From: Nipponacmea schrenckii
Lineage: Eukaryota > Mollusca > Gastropoda > Lottiidae
DNA: 64,000 nucleotides
Direction: 5' to 3'
NCBI GenBank assembly: GCA_030562195.1
Contig: JAUJPP010000005.1
Span: 12,086,826 to 12,150,825, forward strand
Shown here: positions 23,601 to 37,392 of the stretch, piece after piece
How the letters are laid out: each line of letters starts with the position of its first letter
Position numbering within the stretch: position 1 is the first letter of the stretch
Translations under genes and position numbers: made by a program
Notes under the pieces: model-generated
What the model saw: the letters and a program-made list of their open reading frames with translations, nothing else
Told to the model about the DNA's origin: nothing
The model's database searches: none

Positions 23601-26600
23601 TCATTTTCAATACTTGTAAAATATTTAGTTCGTAACGAGTATCGCGCAAACCCCTTCCGCATGTCTAACTGATGAAGTATTTGAAATAGATTAACGCAGT
23701 GTAAAGGGAATCTGTTGCAGATTAAGACATACTATCACTGACATGTGAAGAGATTATCAAAATAAGTCACATATCAACCAATATGTATGTACCTCTGTCT
23801 AATGTGTCACATTGCAAACATGATAGGTGAACATCAGTTCGTTGGCAATGTTAGCCAGTATTAGTTATCTGTATAGTGCTAAATATATTCTGAAAGAACC
23901 CTTACATGGTCGTTACGGTACGATCTTAAATATCTGGATATCTTGGATACCTGCAGGTCATGATTAAACAATTGACGTGGTCGTGTTTGTAAGTATATGT
24001 ATTGTTTTCAAAACGGTGAAATTGGGTTTAATATCCTACTAATGTCTGCACCTTCTTGGAAAAATTAAAGGAAAACACGTAATGAGCTCTCGAGGAAACG
24101 GTTTCAGAAGCTATACCAGGATAGTAATAGTCATGGACATTCTCCGAACATTCTTAATAAGAACTTTGAATATTTTCAGGTTTGTTTTGTCAGTATCGAG
24201 TACCAGGATGTCCTAGTAATCCCTGTCAGAACGGTGGATCGTGTGTCGATACCGACTCTGGGTACGTTTGTTTCTGCGACGATCCGTATTTGGGTACGAA
24301 CTGTGAGTTGATGATGACCACCCAGGAGACTGTGCAAGTTACTACCTTGGATTCTGTACTACTTCCAGAATACAAGTCTTCGGGACATACAGGTAACTTT
24401 TATTACTTCATTTTGAATACTTGTAGGTCAGACCCCATGGCAGGTATACAAGCTGGATCCAGGTCAAACCCACACCCTTTCGATTACATAGAGACTAGCG
24501 TAACTCTTCTAGACGCAAGAAGAATATTATATAGGGTGTTCATTTGTGAGTATTTATCAGTCTGATCATTTATCAATAAATTGTTTCAGACATTCCAGAA
24601 CCAGCAGCTAAAATAGATGATGAACAGGTACGTTGTGATTTTCTTTCTATTATAATTCCGAGGGTTAATTAGGCTCGTGATTTCCACTTATTTTGTGCAC
24701 CTTTTTGGGCTCGTGAATTTCGGCGCCGGCTTGATTTTCCGCAAATGTACAGGCCTGGATTGGAACAAATTTATTTTGGTATTGCTGATCGATTTTGTTT
24801 TAGATGTACTGGTATTCAGTAACACTGACGTGTTTGTTTGTATATTTCAGTCCAGTAATTGGTATATAATTGTTATAGCTATTGTACTAACTGTCATCAT
24901 AGCCTCTTTGCTAATAGCTCTAGTCGTTTGGACTAGTAAAAGGTAGGATTATGTTTTCTTATGTTATTTGTTGATCTTAGGAGAGGGTTTTATGCCCATT
25001 AGTAAAATAGGATTGTTTGTTTGTTACGTCAACCCTTTAGGAAAAGGATTATTAGGTCTATCACATCTGTAGGGTAGGATCATGCTTAATCGTATTATTT
25101 ATCGAACCTTTAGGAAAGGCAAATATATCTTCTTTACTTAAAAGACCAATGGTCATAACCATCTGCTCAGTTTTTTATATTTTATTTGCGGGGCTATTTT
25201 CAAATATTATGGGACTGTGGCATTTGAATTGCGTTTTAGATGGACACATCATCAAGTGTCCTTTCCTATATAACTTTTTTCCCACTGAATGTTAAAGTTC
25301 ACATTAAATGAATATTTCAGAAAGAAGTATAAAATCAACAAAGCACTGAAAAGAACATCTTCAGGCGCACAAGTTCCTGAAACACCTCCAAGAGAACCGG
25401 CATTTGACAACAACGTCTACTTGGCTACTAATAGTGAAACGTTTGGACGTCCAATACCTTTTGGAAACGGAATCTTCTCCAATATAGGATTTGATGTTCC
25501 TACTGAAGATGGGAAGAGTCCATACGCAACAGCTAAGAAGAAGAAGAAGCCAACGAAAGAAGCCAAGAGCTCAAAGGGTGCTTCTGGAAGTTCAGCTGCT
25601 GGTAACCCTGGAGCCGCTTGTAATAACAATGGTGCTGGAAAGGGAGATGCGAGCAAAGTTTCGGATGACAAAAAGCATTCAAAAGAACCGAGAGAGAACG
25701 TTTATGTTCCGTGGGTACCTGGTCTTGTCCGTAATGAGAAAGAGGATGCTAATTCGCAGATGACCGAGATAGATCTCAGTTCGCAGTGCGATGAAACGGA
25801 GCTAGCTGCTGAACCACTGCATAGTCGCGAACCCGTTTCCAGTAAACTGTCCAGTCATTACGCCGTCAGTCGACCGATTTCCGAAATCCGAGAAGACATG
25901 ATGAATGCCAATCCAACGGGAAGCTTATATTCAGCGAATCGCTTTAGGAAAATGGCTAGTACCGAATCACTACAATTGAGTCCTCCCAGCTCAGGGAAAC
26001 GGAAGGCGTCAGTGTCGTCCTTGGTTGGAGGAATTGTTAAATGGTCTCCTCGATCAAGGAAGGTGTCTCCGGACAGTGAAGTAGACATTGGTGATTTGGA
26101 AATGTTCAACAATAAAAGTCGTGAACGAAAGATTTCCAATAAGTCAAACACGTCGAACATTGTTGAGCCGGATATCACCAAAGACTGTTTGAGTCCAGAT
26201 GAACCGAAATATAATATGAGTAGACGAAGATCGTCGTACAATCTGTTGGAGATGTCACCCAACCACAGTCGTTTCCAAAGATCGGAAGACATCATTTCAT
26301 TATCCAGTAACTCTTCCGAAGAAGGGAACATAATCAAAAACTCTGGCCAACATCCGAAGATCTGCGAGTCAGGATCTGAAGAACTGGATACGTCACAATA
26401 CATTTCGATGACCGGAAACAGTGATATAAACAAACAATCCCTTACCAAGGGGCCGGATGAACGCAAAACTTCAGCACATTCCAATAAAAGTAGACTCAGT
26501 GTGGTGGACGATAGAAAGATCTCCGCGTCTACAATGGGAATGTCTGTGAACACGTCACCTATTGTGTCCGATTCGGAAGAAGTGGACGAGTTCGAGGAGC

Positions 26601-26674
26601 CGCCTGCACGTGAGAAATCCCACAGTATTGGGAGCTCGGAAGACGGTTTTATAGTAATGAAGGTCCCGGTCTGA
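20692..26674 (+). CDS. DSL-A: Delta/Jagged-type Notch ligand with two EGF repeats
   Basis: Ten exons join into 844 codons: 20692-20751, 21159-21349, 21709-21880, 22231-22388, 22683-22816, 23208-23330, 24180-24392, 24590-24627, 24851-24942, 25321-26674. Residues 1-22 are a signal peptide ([20 protein letters not shown]). Residues 24-140 are a MNNL-type N-terminal domain ([25 protein letters not shown]). A DSL domain spans about 203-245 ([27 protein letters not shown]). EGF1 at 252-283 is preceded by the calcium-binding DIDEC; EGF2 lies at 290-321 ([12 protein letters not shown]). A single membrane helix covers about 368-390, and one last exon encodes a 454-residue Ser-rich tail. The protein should sit at the cell surface and activate or cis-inhibit Notch on neighbours. 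Most Delta/Jagged proteins have 6-16 EGF repeats; two is few. The intron after exon 6 uses a GC donor. A long antisense ORF across exon 10 is a shadow. No one-to-one vertebrate orthologue can be claimed. Confidence 0.9.
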
Positions 26675-27275
26675 AATTTCATTGTCCACTAGAACAATTT
26701 ATCAAAACAATCAGAACCCGGTTAAGTAAATCCCATATTGATGTTGGATATACTCATATCTTGTGTGGTTTGATAGAACAAAATGTAGTCAGTTGAAAAC
26801 TTCAAACTGAAGTCAACAATTTTACAACGGAAACAATCCTATTGGATATATGCACCTTGGTTGAATGAAAAACACTTTGTTGGGTATTGCAAGACTTAAT
26901 AATGAGCAAAATGACATCTTGGTTGCCGAAAAGTGGATAGTTTTGATACCAAGATAGTTGTTAGTTCATCTCGAAGTGCCCTATATTCCTTTCTCGCAAA
27001 GTTAGCATTGAACGGTTGATCGTGATACATAGTAGAAATATCGGATAATTTGAATTATTTGAATGAGGATATTCCTTTAGTCTTTTTCAAGTTGATACAT
27101 GCGAGTGCGTCGCAGTATACACTGCAATTTATTATAACAAATCGTAACGACGACACGCAGACTATTGGAGAGTGTGTTTGAAAGAGGCTCTGTCATGCCA
27201 ATATGTGATTTAGCAAATCTATATCATAGATAACAGCTAATGTAATTTATTTTAATAAAGTTATTTTCAATAAAT
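26675..27275 (+). promoter_or_regulatory. DSL-A 3' untranslated region with two poly(A) signals
   Basis: AT-rich sequence after the stop codon ends with AATAAA at 27254-27259 and again at 27269-27274. The first M60 minisatellite unit begins soon after (about 27290). Confidence 0.6.
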
Positions 27276-27289
27276 GGCTAAGACAACAC

Positions 27290-27880
27290 GGTAACCCTTT
27301 CAGAGTGCCCACATAACTTTTAATATTCGCTTGCCAACATCCAAGTAGCTTATATCACTACTTTCTCCACAAGGCATCAGGCATATTTATTTGTTATTTT
27401 GTTTTGATCATGTTGTCAAATCAGTATTCCTTTCAGAGACTCCACATAGCTAATAATGCCTTTTTTTTGCATGTATATCAGAAACTGTCAAACTGACATA
27501 TCTTCCTCAGAGGACTCAACATAGCTAATAATGCTTAGTGATTACATGTATCGGAAACCGTCCAATCGAATATTATTTTCACAGACTCCACATATCTAAT
27601 AGGGCTTATTTAATGCATGTATATCAGAAACTGTCAAACTGACATATCTTCCTCAGAGACTCCACGTAACTAATAATGCTTATTTAATGCATGTATCAGA
27701 AATCTTCAACTGACATATCTTTAGAGATTCCACAAACCTATTAAGGCTTATTTATTGCATGTATCGCTTTCAGCAACTCCACATACGTGTTGCTAAGAAT
27801 GCCTATTTAGTATATGACAACAGAAACCGTCAAATGGCATATCTTTAGAGACTCCACATAGCTTATAATATATTTGGATT
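27290..27880. repeat. M60 minisatellite array
   Basis: About nine diverged units of 55-70 bp with AGAGACTCCACATAGCTAATA and ATGCATGTATATCAGAAACT. Same orientation as the array at 5045-5460. Confidence 0.85.
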
Positions 27881-30090
27881 CGTCACACTTTTCAAGTGAG
27901 TCTACATTCCTTATTATTAATCCAAATAGCATTTGCTTAAACCGTACCCCACACGAAATCGAAACGACTCCCACTGACTTGTGACTATGACGAATACTAG
28001 TGTGATGATACACTTCATGTCAAAAAGTTGTTATCCAGGTCAACGGACTGACAGGTCGACAGCAAACAACCTAGTGTAGGTGTATAACATCTTTCTTACT
28101 TTCTATTTATCACTTTAAATGTTTCAAATTGGTATTTTGACATGTATCTAGACAGTAGGTGATGTCTTACTCATTCACTCAATATAACAAATGCGCAAAT
28201 TACTTCCCCGTTTTATGGACTACGGACGTGTGCTTTTACAGCAGGATGCGAAAGGACGTGGTTGGGGGAAGGGGGGGGGGGGGTGGCAGGACTATGGAGG
28301 AAAAGCTAGTTACGTGGGCATGTTGGAAAGGTAAAGGGTCGGATTGGCCTCACTGAAAAAGTATATTTGCACAAGCAGCGATTTTTCAGATTGTTTTTCT
28401 GTACGGTTAAAAAAATGCTAAAAAGTTGTCTCCCTTAATATAATAAAAATGCATCTGAATTGAATTGTGAACAACATAAGAAGCTGTAGATCGTCAAATC
28501 TGGACGTATCTGTTTCTCAGACGTGTTATTAGATAAACTGTCGTGCACAGAACAGATAGGGCCATTTGCTGTAGTGCTACGTTCTAGGTGTAGATGCGTA
28601 TCACCAAAAAGATAAAATGCGTTGTACTTGATAACAAGGGGAAAACGTTATGATAGCAGTGAGTGGTCGAACAAGGTAGATAGATAAATATACCATCAGA
28701 ACGATCGGTGTCATTCTTTACTATCTCCTAAGACATATCTCCAATTAATTTGTTGTTTTCAAGGTTTACATTAAAAGATAGAATTCTTGAAACGTGTTTG
28801 TTTTTAACTTGACAATCCTTCCCAAATATTTCACATTTGTCTAAAGATAATTAAAAACTTAATTGAAGTTTTACATCCTACTGTTTTACTAATTGGCAGG
28901 GAGTGTAATAATGGTAACAAAAAACTCTGTACAATGGGGCAAAAAAGAAGGTTATGTATATATCTTAAAGGGATAATAGGTCTTAGAATGAACATAAAAT
29001 TAGAAAATTTTAAACAAAAAGAGCTTTTTTATCAATTGATATACCTTCATATAAATATAAATACATAAAAAATAAATGAATATAAAAAAAACTAAGTAAT
29101 TATCCATAAAGATGCATTTTAGTATTGATAAACGCTCAATGATTTGATTAAGCGATTTCCAAAAATGATTTAGTTTTGCGAGTTTTCCAGATTGTAAGGG
29201 ATTCTGTTACTTTATGACAGCAGGTTAGTTCACTGATAAATATATACTTATATTGATCTTGAGAGATAAAATTTTATGTTGATGCAAAGACACAGTATCC
29301 CTTTTAAGTAAAGCTTTAGAAATTGATAATATTTTTGACAAAATGAAACGTCCTCACTAAGATTACTTTTTTAACGCCCCCCCACCCCAACTACGCACAC
29401 TCATATGCTCTATCCCCAATCCTCATCGCATTTACCTCTCTTTGTGACCTATTTCAAGCCCATTATGTAAAAGATATGAGATTTTTAAGCAAAGTATCTC
29501 TTTAGGAGCCCGTGTTTAAAATAATTGCGACATATTTTCAATCCTATCAAGTGAGAGATGTGCAATTTTTCGCCAAAAACTCTCTTATAACCCGTCACCT
29601 CGCCATCTATAAACTTTACGAGCTCCTATGTCTAAGCTTAACGACAATCACATTAACAAAGCGGTTATATATTTATATATTACTCACCTTTATAAAGATT
29701 GGTTTTCCCATATAATATGTAACAAAGGCAGTAAATGAATGTTATTTTATTATATGTGGCCTACTTTTTCAATAAGGTTCACTGGGTAAATTAAAAAATA
29801 TTAGCCCAACCGTGAGCACTTCACAGGACAAAGGAATAAATGTTTTTTTTTTTTGGTTAGATTGACTCTATACGTGACTAATGAAATTATTTTTCTGACC
29901 CTCTCTTCTCCAATTGATTGTCTTACTATTCCGAAAATTTGTTGGTTATATTAATCAAATAGATAATAAATAGTTTATTCTCGTATACAACAAATATAAA
30001 GAGGTAAATGAGAAATACAAATATGATTAAAAAGAAGTTTGCGATCAACATAGTTCTTTACTTCAGTAATGAAATGGAATTGAATTTATA
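27881..30090. other. gene-free stretch
   Basis: No exon-like segment recognised. Notable is a G-run (GGGGAAGGGGGGGGGGGGGT) at about 28264-28283. One lone M51-like fragment (AGTTTTACATCCTACTGTTT) lies at about 28868. Confidence 0.45.
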
Positions 30091-30099
30091 TTCTACTGA

Positions 30100-30605
30100 A
30101 ATATCCTTGTTGTAGACCTATAGCTTTTATATTCTATACCGCTCTGTATTTTGGACTTATGCAATGAAATGGAGTTTGATATTCTACTGTTCTGTATCTT
30201 ATTAGGACTAATGAAATGAAATATAGTTCTATATCCTACTGTTCTGTATCTTAATGAACTAATGACATGAAATGGGGTTTTATATCCTACTGTTCTGTAT
30301 CTTATTGAACTAATAAAATGAAATAGTTTTATATCCTACTGTTCTGTATCTTATTGGACTAATGACACGAACTGGAGTTTTATATCCTACTGTTCTGTAT
30401 CTTATTGGACTAGTGAAATGAAAAGGAATTTTATATTCTACTGTTCTGTATCTTATTGAACTAATGACATGAAATGGGGTTTTATATCCCACTGCTCTGT
30501 ATCTTATTGAACTAATGGAATGAAATAGAGTTTTATATCCTACTGTTCTGTATCTTATTGAACTAATGACACGAACTGAGTTTTATATCCAAACTTTGTA
30601 TCATA
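30100..30605. repeat. M51 minisatellite array (forward orientation)
   Basis: About nine units of roughly 51 bp: GTTTTATATCCTACTGTTCT then GTATCTTATTGAACTAATGA and a CATGAAATGGG-type segment. It is the reverse complement of the array at 1-310. Confidence 0.92.
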
Positions 30606-32130
30606 TGTTCTGTAGCTATTTTATATGTTTCAAGGTCCTGCACCTACAGGGGCTTGAAAACTTCATTAGAATCTCTTCAACAGCGAATCAACTGTACCTC
30701 TTTTGTCTAACAATTATAATACATGTATGTGGGGGCCTTTTATCATAATGTCCTATTTCCTCATTTCTCGGTTTTGCGAAGCGCGTCCACTAAATCAAGG
30801 TTATCCACCCACTCATATGGTGTAAAAGTCATACTGACCGCCTCTCTAACGGTGCGATATATTCTTTCACAATAACCAATATATCATTGCTTTGGAAAAT
30901 CCGTACACAAACTGTCATTAGGACAATCCGTACTGCGTGGTATAGGACTATAAGATAAATGTCAGATACATAACGGTATCTCTGATATGCCGAAAACAGC
31001 ATGTTAACTCTACTAAACCTAAAAACACAGCGTTGAAATACAACGTTCTTTGGCATAAGGGCAATCATCACACAGTGCAGCAAAGAAGACAAATTTCAGA
31101 TATACAATGGTGTCTCTGCTTTGCCACTTTCATCCTTCTTACTAACCATACAGTGTTTAAGGGGATAATAGCCGTTAAAATACATTCGTCCTAGGTCCAA
31201 TATTTGTGTTAAATATTCACTATTGGTTAAATAAGTGTGTATCCCACACTTGATGAATTTTCAAAAAGCTTCAATAAAACTATATTCGGAATTCTACAAA
31301 AAAAGTGAGCAATTGACGATTCATGTTGTTTCTTCCAACGGCTATTATCCCTTTAAAAACAACGTTTAACGACACAAAGCAGACAGTTTTAGGATATATA
31401 ACAATGTTTCTGATTTCCCAACTTACCCTGCTAACGTTTGGTAGTTTACAAAAACGTTGAGAAAATAATGTCCCCATCTGGTAAAGGGTAATTCCTTCCA
31501 CGACACCTTCAGTAAGAAACAAGCCAAAATCATTTAACCTGAAAATAAAGTTTAATGTGATTAGGTTGTCATTGCTGTGAGACAACTGACAGATTATGCC
31601 TTCTTGGACAGAAGAGTACTAAGAGCGATAACTAATCGACATGGGCTAAGCTTCAGACCACAAATATCAAGTAGTTTTTAGATGTCATAAAATAATACAG
31701 GACAGCATTAGACAGTGCACCAAGTACTATATTGCCAAATATCAATGACGACATCTCTCCCTATGTCCCATATATTAATACGTCTATGAATCGACACAGT
31801 ATCAAATTCCTTATTTATGGTAAAACATTTTTATATTTTTCAAAAATGGTGTAATCATGTCGATGCTATTTGACACAAAAACCACTATAAATGCTTCTCC
31901 AAATATGTCTTAAGTCATATATTAGAATGCATATTGGTTAATCAGAGTTTTCAGAATAATCGATATACGACTCATGGTTTGTCTACAATTTGATAAATTC
32001 ACTGAACGAAATGAGAATCGCCTAAACGTCAAGATAAGAAATAACAGGTAGGTGGGTAGGATGACGTTGGCATCCAGTGGATGATGACATCGCTAACTTT
32101 GAAAATTAACAATTGATTATGTCCTTTACA
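30606..32130. other. intergenic region before DSL-B
   Basis: AT-rich; several short minus-strand ORFs (30829-31092, 31280-31585) lack recognisable domains, and I do not call them. Nothing else is supported. Confidence 0.4.
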
Positions 32131-32140
32131 TATATATAAG
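32131..32140 (+). promoter_or_regulatory. candidate TATA box of DSL-B
   Basis: TATATATAAG at 32131-32140 is followed at the usual 30-base distance by an initiator-like CTCACATT. It lies about 270 bases before the signal-peptide exon at 32412, which supports that exon as the true first exon. Confidence 0.45.
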
Positions 32141-32411
32141 GCTCAGTTATAAGATCTCACATTGATCAAGAGGCAGTTACAGTCATTTCTATCAAATCAC
32201 GCTGGACTGGTGGGCTAATCCGTGTCACCGTTAACTCATGGAGTATAACTAGGACAGAGGCTAGAACATCGGCTCAGTTTTAACACCTGTAAACACGACG
32301 CAGACTTCAGTTAGGTTTAGGACTGTTGACACGACAGACTGTCATATACAGTATATGAACGGTGGTCTTTATATAGATACTAAATTATTGACGGGCTGCC
32401 CGACTGTCAAC

Positions 32412-35400
32412 ATGCTGAGGTTTTATCAAGGATTAGCGGTTACCTTTATGTTGCTGAATTTTATTCAGGTAGGTTAATTTTTATAAAAATTCTTTGGCAT
32501 CTGTCACTTCGTTTAAAACTAATAAGATAAACTCGTCTTTTGTCAAATTATTTTGAATATTTGCTATAGTTTTTGTTAATTTGAATATATTGTCACAGTT
32601 TCAGACTTTGTCATTTAAGTTACTGTTAGAGTATAATAACAGCAAAGTTACAAAATAACTGTCAACAACCGCATATAAAATACGGTCGAGAAAAAAAGTT
32701 CATGGAATATCGCAAAGCAAGTCATCATTTCGATAGTCATGTTAATGTTTATTAGGGGTAGAAAAGTTGTTCCCCCAAGGGATTAGCCGTGAACTCGAAC
32801 CTGAATCTCACACAATAGGCGTTTCTGCCTTTTCGTAACCTTAAACTACAATCCTGCCCCAAACCCTTACCCCTCCAAAACCCCACCGACACACAATCCG
32901 TTCTTAATCCCCTACAGCCCCTATATTGTTATCAATTAACACCTATGTTAGCCGACAATCCAACCCTTGACAATCTTCAGTCAATATTCTCAGCTCCGTC
33001 ATGTTTGTTATGTAAACATTGTAGTATTCAAGTTGGTTTACCAAGGATATACTTTCTTTACCTTGCACAATATCTTCACCTTTTTACATTACATGGTAAT
33101 AGTCGGGTCAGAAATTCTATTTATTGACTTATAAAGATGAACCTATGAGAATCTTATTTAAACGTCGAATTTGTAAATCATTTTTAAAAATTACCCTAGA
33201 ACCTGATACTGTTTTTGTAATTTAAGAGCTTAGTCCTTATTCCATTTTAGTTTCATAATGTATACTCCATAACGACCAACAAGCTCGCAAATGCTTCGCT
33301 GCGACGGATTTGTCAACTCGGCATTCCCATTGGAGATATATCAAATAATGCTTATGTGTTATTTTTGTTTACCAATTCGTCATCCCTTCTCAGGAGCTTA
33401 TGTAACAGATATTACTTCTTTGGTTAATTAATCATAAAATAGAACAACAACTACATATAAATTACCAAATTAGGTGCATACAAGACGTAAAACTCATGTT
33501 CCAAAATATACCAACTCAGATATACTAGTAAACAAAATTATTGTATTAATATATATTCTATTGAAATATACAGAGTGGCCCAGGTTTTGACCAAGAATAT
33601 TGCGTTGTATTGAATGCATTAAAAGGTCATATGTAATAGAGTCAGTCAGGGCGCTGTATTATGTCCTATATTTTTTCTATGAATTTTGGAAAGGATATGA
33701 TGCATAAGTGTATAATTTCCTGTTAATAATAATGAGTTGTGAATAATGCACATTGTTTATATATTTTAAATATATATGATTTATTATACTGTTTTTTGAA
33801 TACTTTTTTTTACTTTAAATGGTTCAGACTGCCCTTTCAACAACGTAAGCAAAAAATAATTTTCTGAGCTTGAAAATGAATACATGTATTAGCTCTTTAA
33901 CCTGTCTGGTCTCAATTTTCAATCACAATTGTCACCGGTGAATCCGAAAATGTAATCGTCTGGAATGAGTTTTACGTCCTACTCTTCTGCATCTTAAGGG
34001 CTAATGAAGACGGTCTAATCGCCTGGAATGCCTATACTGATGCTTCTTTACAAATTGGTTTAAATTTCAGTTTTATAGCTGGTGGTTTACATGGTTTTAA
34101 ATGTTGTATTACTGTCTCTCATAAAATAAGATTATTCCGAATTTAGTCATTATATTGAATAAAGTTTCCCACAAGACGATTGTCTTAAAATAAGGAAAGT
34201 TCATATTCAGGGCAAGCTAATTATGATCCGTCTCCGATTTCTAGAGTACAAGATACAATACAGGTAAACAAGATGTACGTCACCCGTGCCATAGGGAAAT
34301 ATATAATGTATGTCGGCCACATCATAGAGAAACGATTGTAGGTTAAAGGAGATAGAACGGATTTCAAACAATAGAGTATTATCATTGTCACATGCCCTAG
34401 GGTAGTTAACATAGTTTTATTACTATTAAAACATTCACTGGATGAACATTCGAATTATTGAAAAGTAGGGTGAGATCTGAATATTCGAATTGAAAAGTAG
34501 GGTGAGATCTTATGTTATTTGTTAAGACAAAGTCTGGGTAGTCGGATGGACGGGGTGGGGTATTTTTTGTGTGAGCCCAACAGTAACACATTACCTTCAA
34601 TTCTGGTCACTCGATTTGACAAAGATTGAAAAGGGCCATTGTTGGGTTATAACTTACATCATTACGTGTAGGCGACAGTACTTCTCGTTAAAACTGAGTT
34701 CTGAAACCACTTTTTTAGGGTGGTGAATGGCTCAGTGGTTGGCGAGTTGGACTGTCGCCTGCTAGGCGACTAGGTGCCGTGGGTTCGAATCCCGATCGGT
34801 GCGAGGAAATAAAATTTAGGTCTAATTCCTAGGCCCGTACTTTCCCGGAACTACGAGATAGTAGTCCCCCCCCCCCCTCTATCAAAAAAATAATTATTTG
34901 TATCCGGTATGCTTCAAGGGAATGTATTTTGTCCTTTACTTTTCATAAACTGTACACACGATATGGCAAATAAAAATAATTGCTACCCTAAGATGATAAT
35001 ACTTTTGGTAACTGTCAGATAACTCAATAAACCTTTTATTAGATGCAGATCATTAAATTACAACCTCGTGATATGTATTGCTATGTTCTATTTCCAATAG
35101 AGTTTCCCTGTAACTTTCATAGAAACGCTTGAAAAAAAAAATCAGCCAAAAAAACAAAGAAGTACTGTACCATCATTTCAAACAAAGGAGAAATTGGACG
35201 AAAATAGATCTTTATAAGAAACTTTTTTCACAACAAAATTCCTTTAATATATTTCTTATCTTAACAAAGAAACCTTATAAAATTAAATCCGGATTCCTAT
35301 CAACGAAACATAAGAACAAATAAAAATAAAATTGATATGAGGGGAACTTTATGTCTAAATAAAAACCATTAAATTTCCAAAACATAAAATTGACTTTGGT

Positions 35401-37360
35401 AAAACCTATTTTCAGTTTAATGTCTTAAAAGTTCATTAATTCCTTTTCAAGGTTTTATAAGATATCCGGATCACGATTTTAAATGAAAGAAATTGTTGCA
35501 TAAGCAGCGAAGCGATGTAAATTATTTTAGGGAATTTTTTATATAATTTTTAGGTTTTCCCAATGACGTTAAGGTATTTTTTAGCGGTTATGCAGGTTAT
35601 CAATGTGTGGGTGTTGGTATCACATATAGCCTCTATTTACACCTTTCTGATTTTCAAGTCTTTGTATGTCTGTATATCAGGGACACTTATAGCTTCTATT
35701 TACACCATTCTGATTTTCTAATCTTTGTATGTGTATCAGAGAACACTTATAGCTTCTATTTACACCTTTCTGATTTTTTAGTCTTTTTATGTGTACCAGG
35801 GACACTTATAGCTTCTATTTACACCATTCTGATTTTCTAATCTTTGTATGTGTATCAGAGAACATTATATCTTCTATTTACACTATTCTGATTTTCTAAT
35901 CTTTGTATGTGTATCAGGAACCCATATCGCTTCTATTTACACTATTCTGATTTTCTAATCTTTGTATGTGTATCAGGAACACTTATAGCTTCTATTTACA
36001 CTATTCTGATTTTCTAATCTTTGTATGTGTATCAGGAACCCATATCGCTTCTATTTACACTATTCTGATTTTCTAATCTTTGTATGTGTATCAGGAACCC
36101 ATATCGCTTCTATTTACACTATTCTGATTTTCTAATCTTTGTATGTGTATCAGGAACACTTATAGCTTCTATTTACACTATTCTGATTTTCTAATCTTTG
36201 TATGTGTATCAGGAACCCATATCGCTTCTATTTACACTATTCTGATTTTCTAATCTTTTTGATTATGATGTCATTATCGCAATAACCACTTGAATAAAAT
36301 GTTATAAAAAGACAACATTCCCTGATTACCATTTTTTTGAATTTTCCATTTAACCACAGCGGACTGCGTTAAGGTACCATAGCAGAGAAATTTACAAACA
36401 AATCTATAATCCCTAGTTTCCCACCTCTTCTCACACATTAATATATATTTCTTATGTTTTATGACACGAACGAATTTGCTTTCCTTTTCCCAATCAGTGC
36501 GCTATCTGTATGAAAACTAATTTCTGCTTGGATGATTCACTTTCTTAGAAGTCATTAATAAGAAATGATGTGCCATATTTTATCTTCATATTCTATATGT
36601 TTACGATATATTAAGGCTATTTTGCTCTCAATAATATAATCAGAGTTTATTATCATACATTCATAATAAAAGATACGGTTGGTTAGCTTTATAAGAAGTT
36701 TTCCTATTGCAATGTAAAGGGACAGCTTATCTATATTTACTGCATGGTGTTTGTACCGGAGTTTGATAAACTTGTGGGCTCTTGAAATGCAATGGGCTGT
36801 ATGTCCTATTGTTTTTTTTTTATTGAGCTAATGAAATAAAATAGAGTTTTATATCCTACTGTTCTGTATCTTATTGAACTAATGAAATGCAATGGGCTTA
36901 ATGTCCTACTGTATTATTTTATTTTATTGAGCTAATGAAAAAGTCTGTTATGTTCTACCATTCTGTACCTTATTAGACTAATGAAATGGGCGTGTATATC
37001 CTATTGTTATATACCTTATTCGACTAATGATATGAAATTAACTATTGTTCTGTATCTTATTGCGCTCATGTAATGAAACGGAATTTTATATCCTACTGTC
37101 CTGTACAATATTAGACCAATGAAATGAAATAGAGTTATATCCCACTTATATCCCACTTCTCTGTACCTTGAATGACAGGTTTTATGTCCCATTCATCTGT
37201 ATCTTATTAAGTTTATGAAATAAATTTTAATTTTGTTTACGCAATGAGCTTAATCATCAAATATTGTTTTCCTTTGCTATTGATTTATAACTCGGGATTT
37301 TGAAATAGAACCTCTTAAATGCCCTTATCTTGAATTTATGATGAGGCGTAAATAATAATG

Positions 37361-37392
<32 letters not shown>

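Noticed and set aside
25858..26682. 274-codon ORF on the minus strand
   Set aside because: It is antisense to the last exon of DSL-A, whose frame continues cleanly from the spliced membrane-helix exon. The minus reading has no domain and is a shadow.
34728..34803. Functional tRNA-Ser(GCT) gene
   Set aside because: A and B boxes and anticodon arm are good, but the acceptor-stem bases do not pair and the sequence runs on into a SINE-like body.
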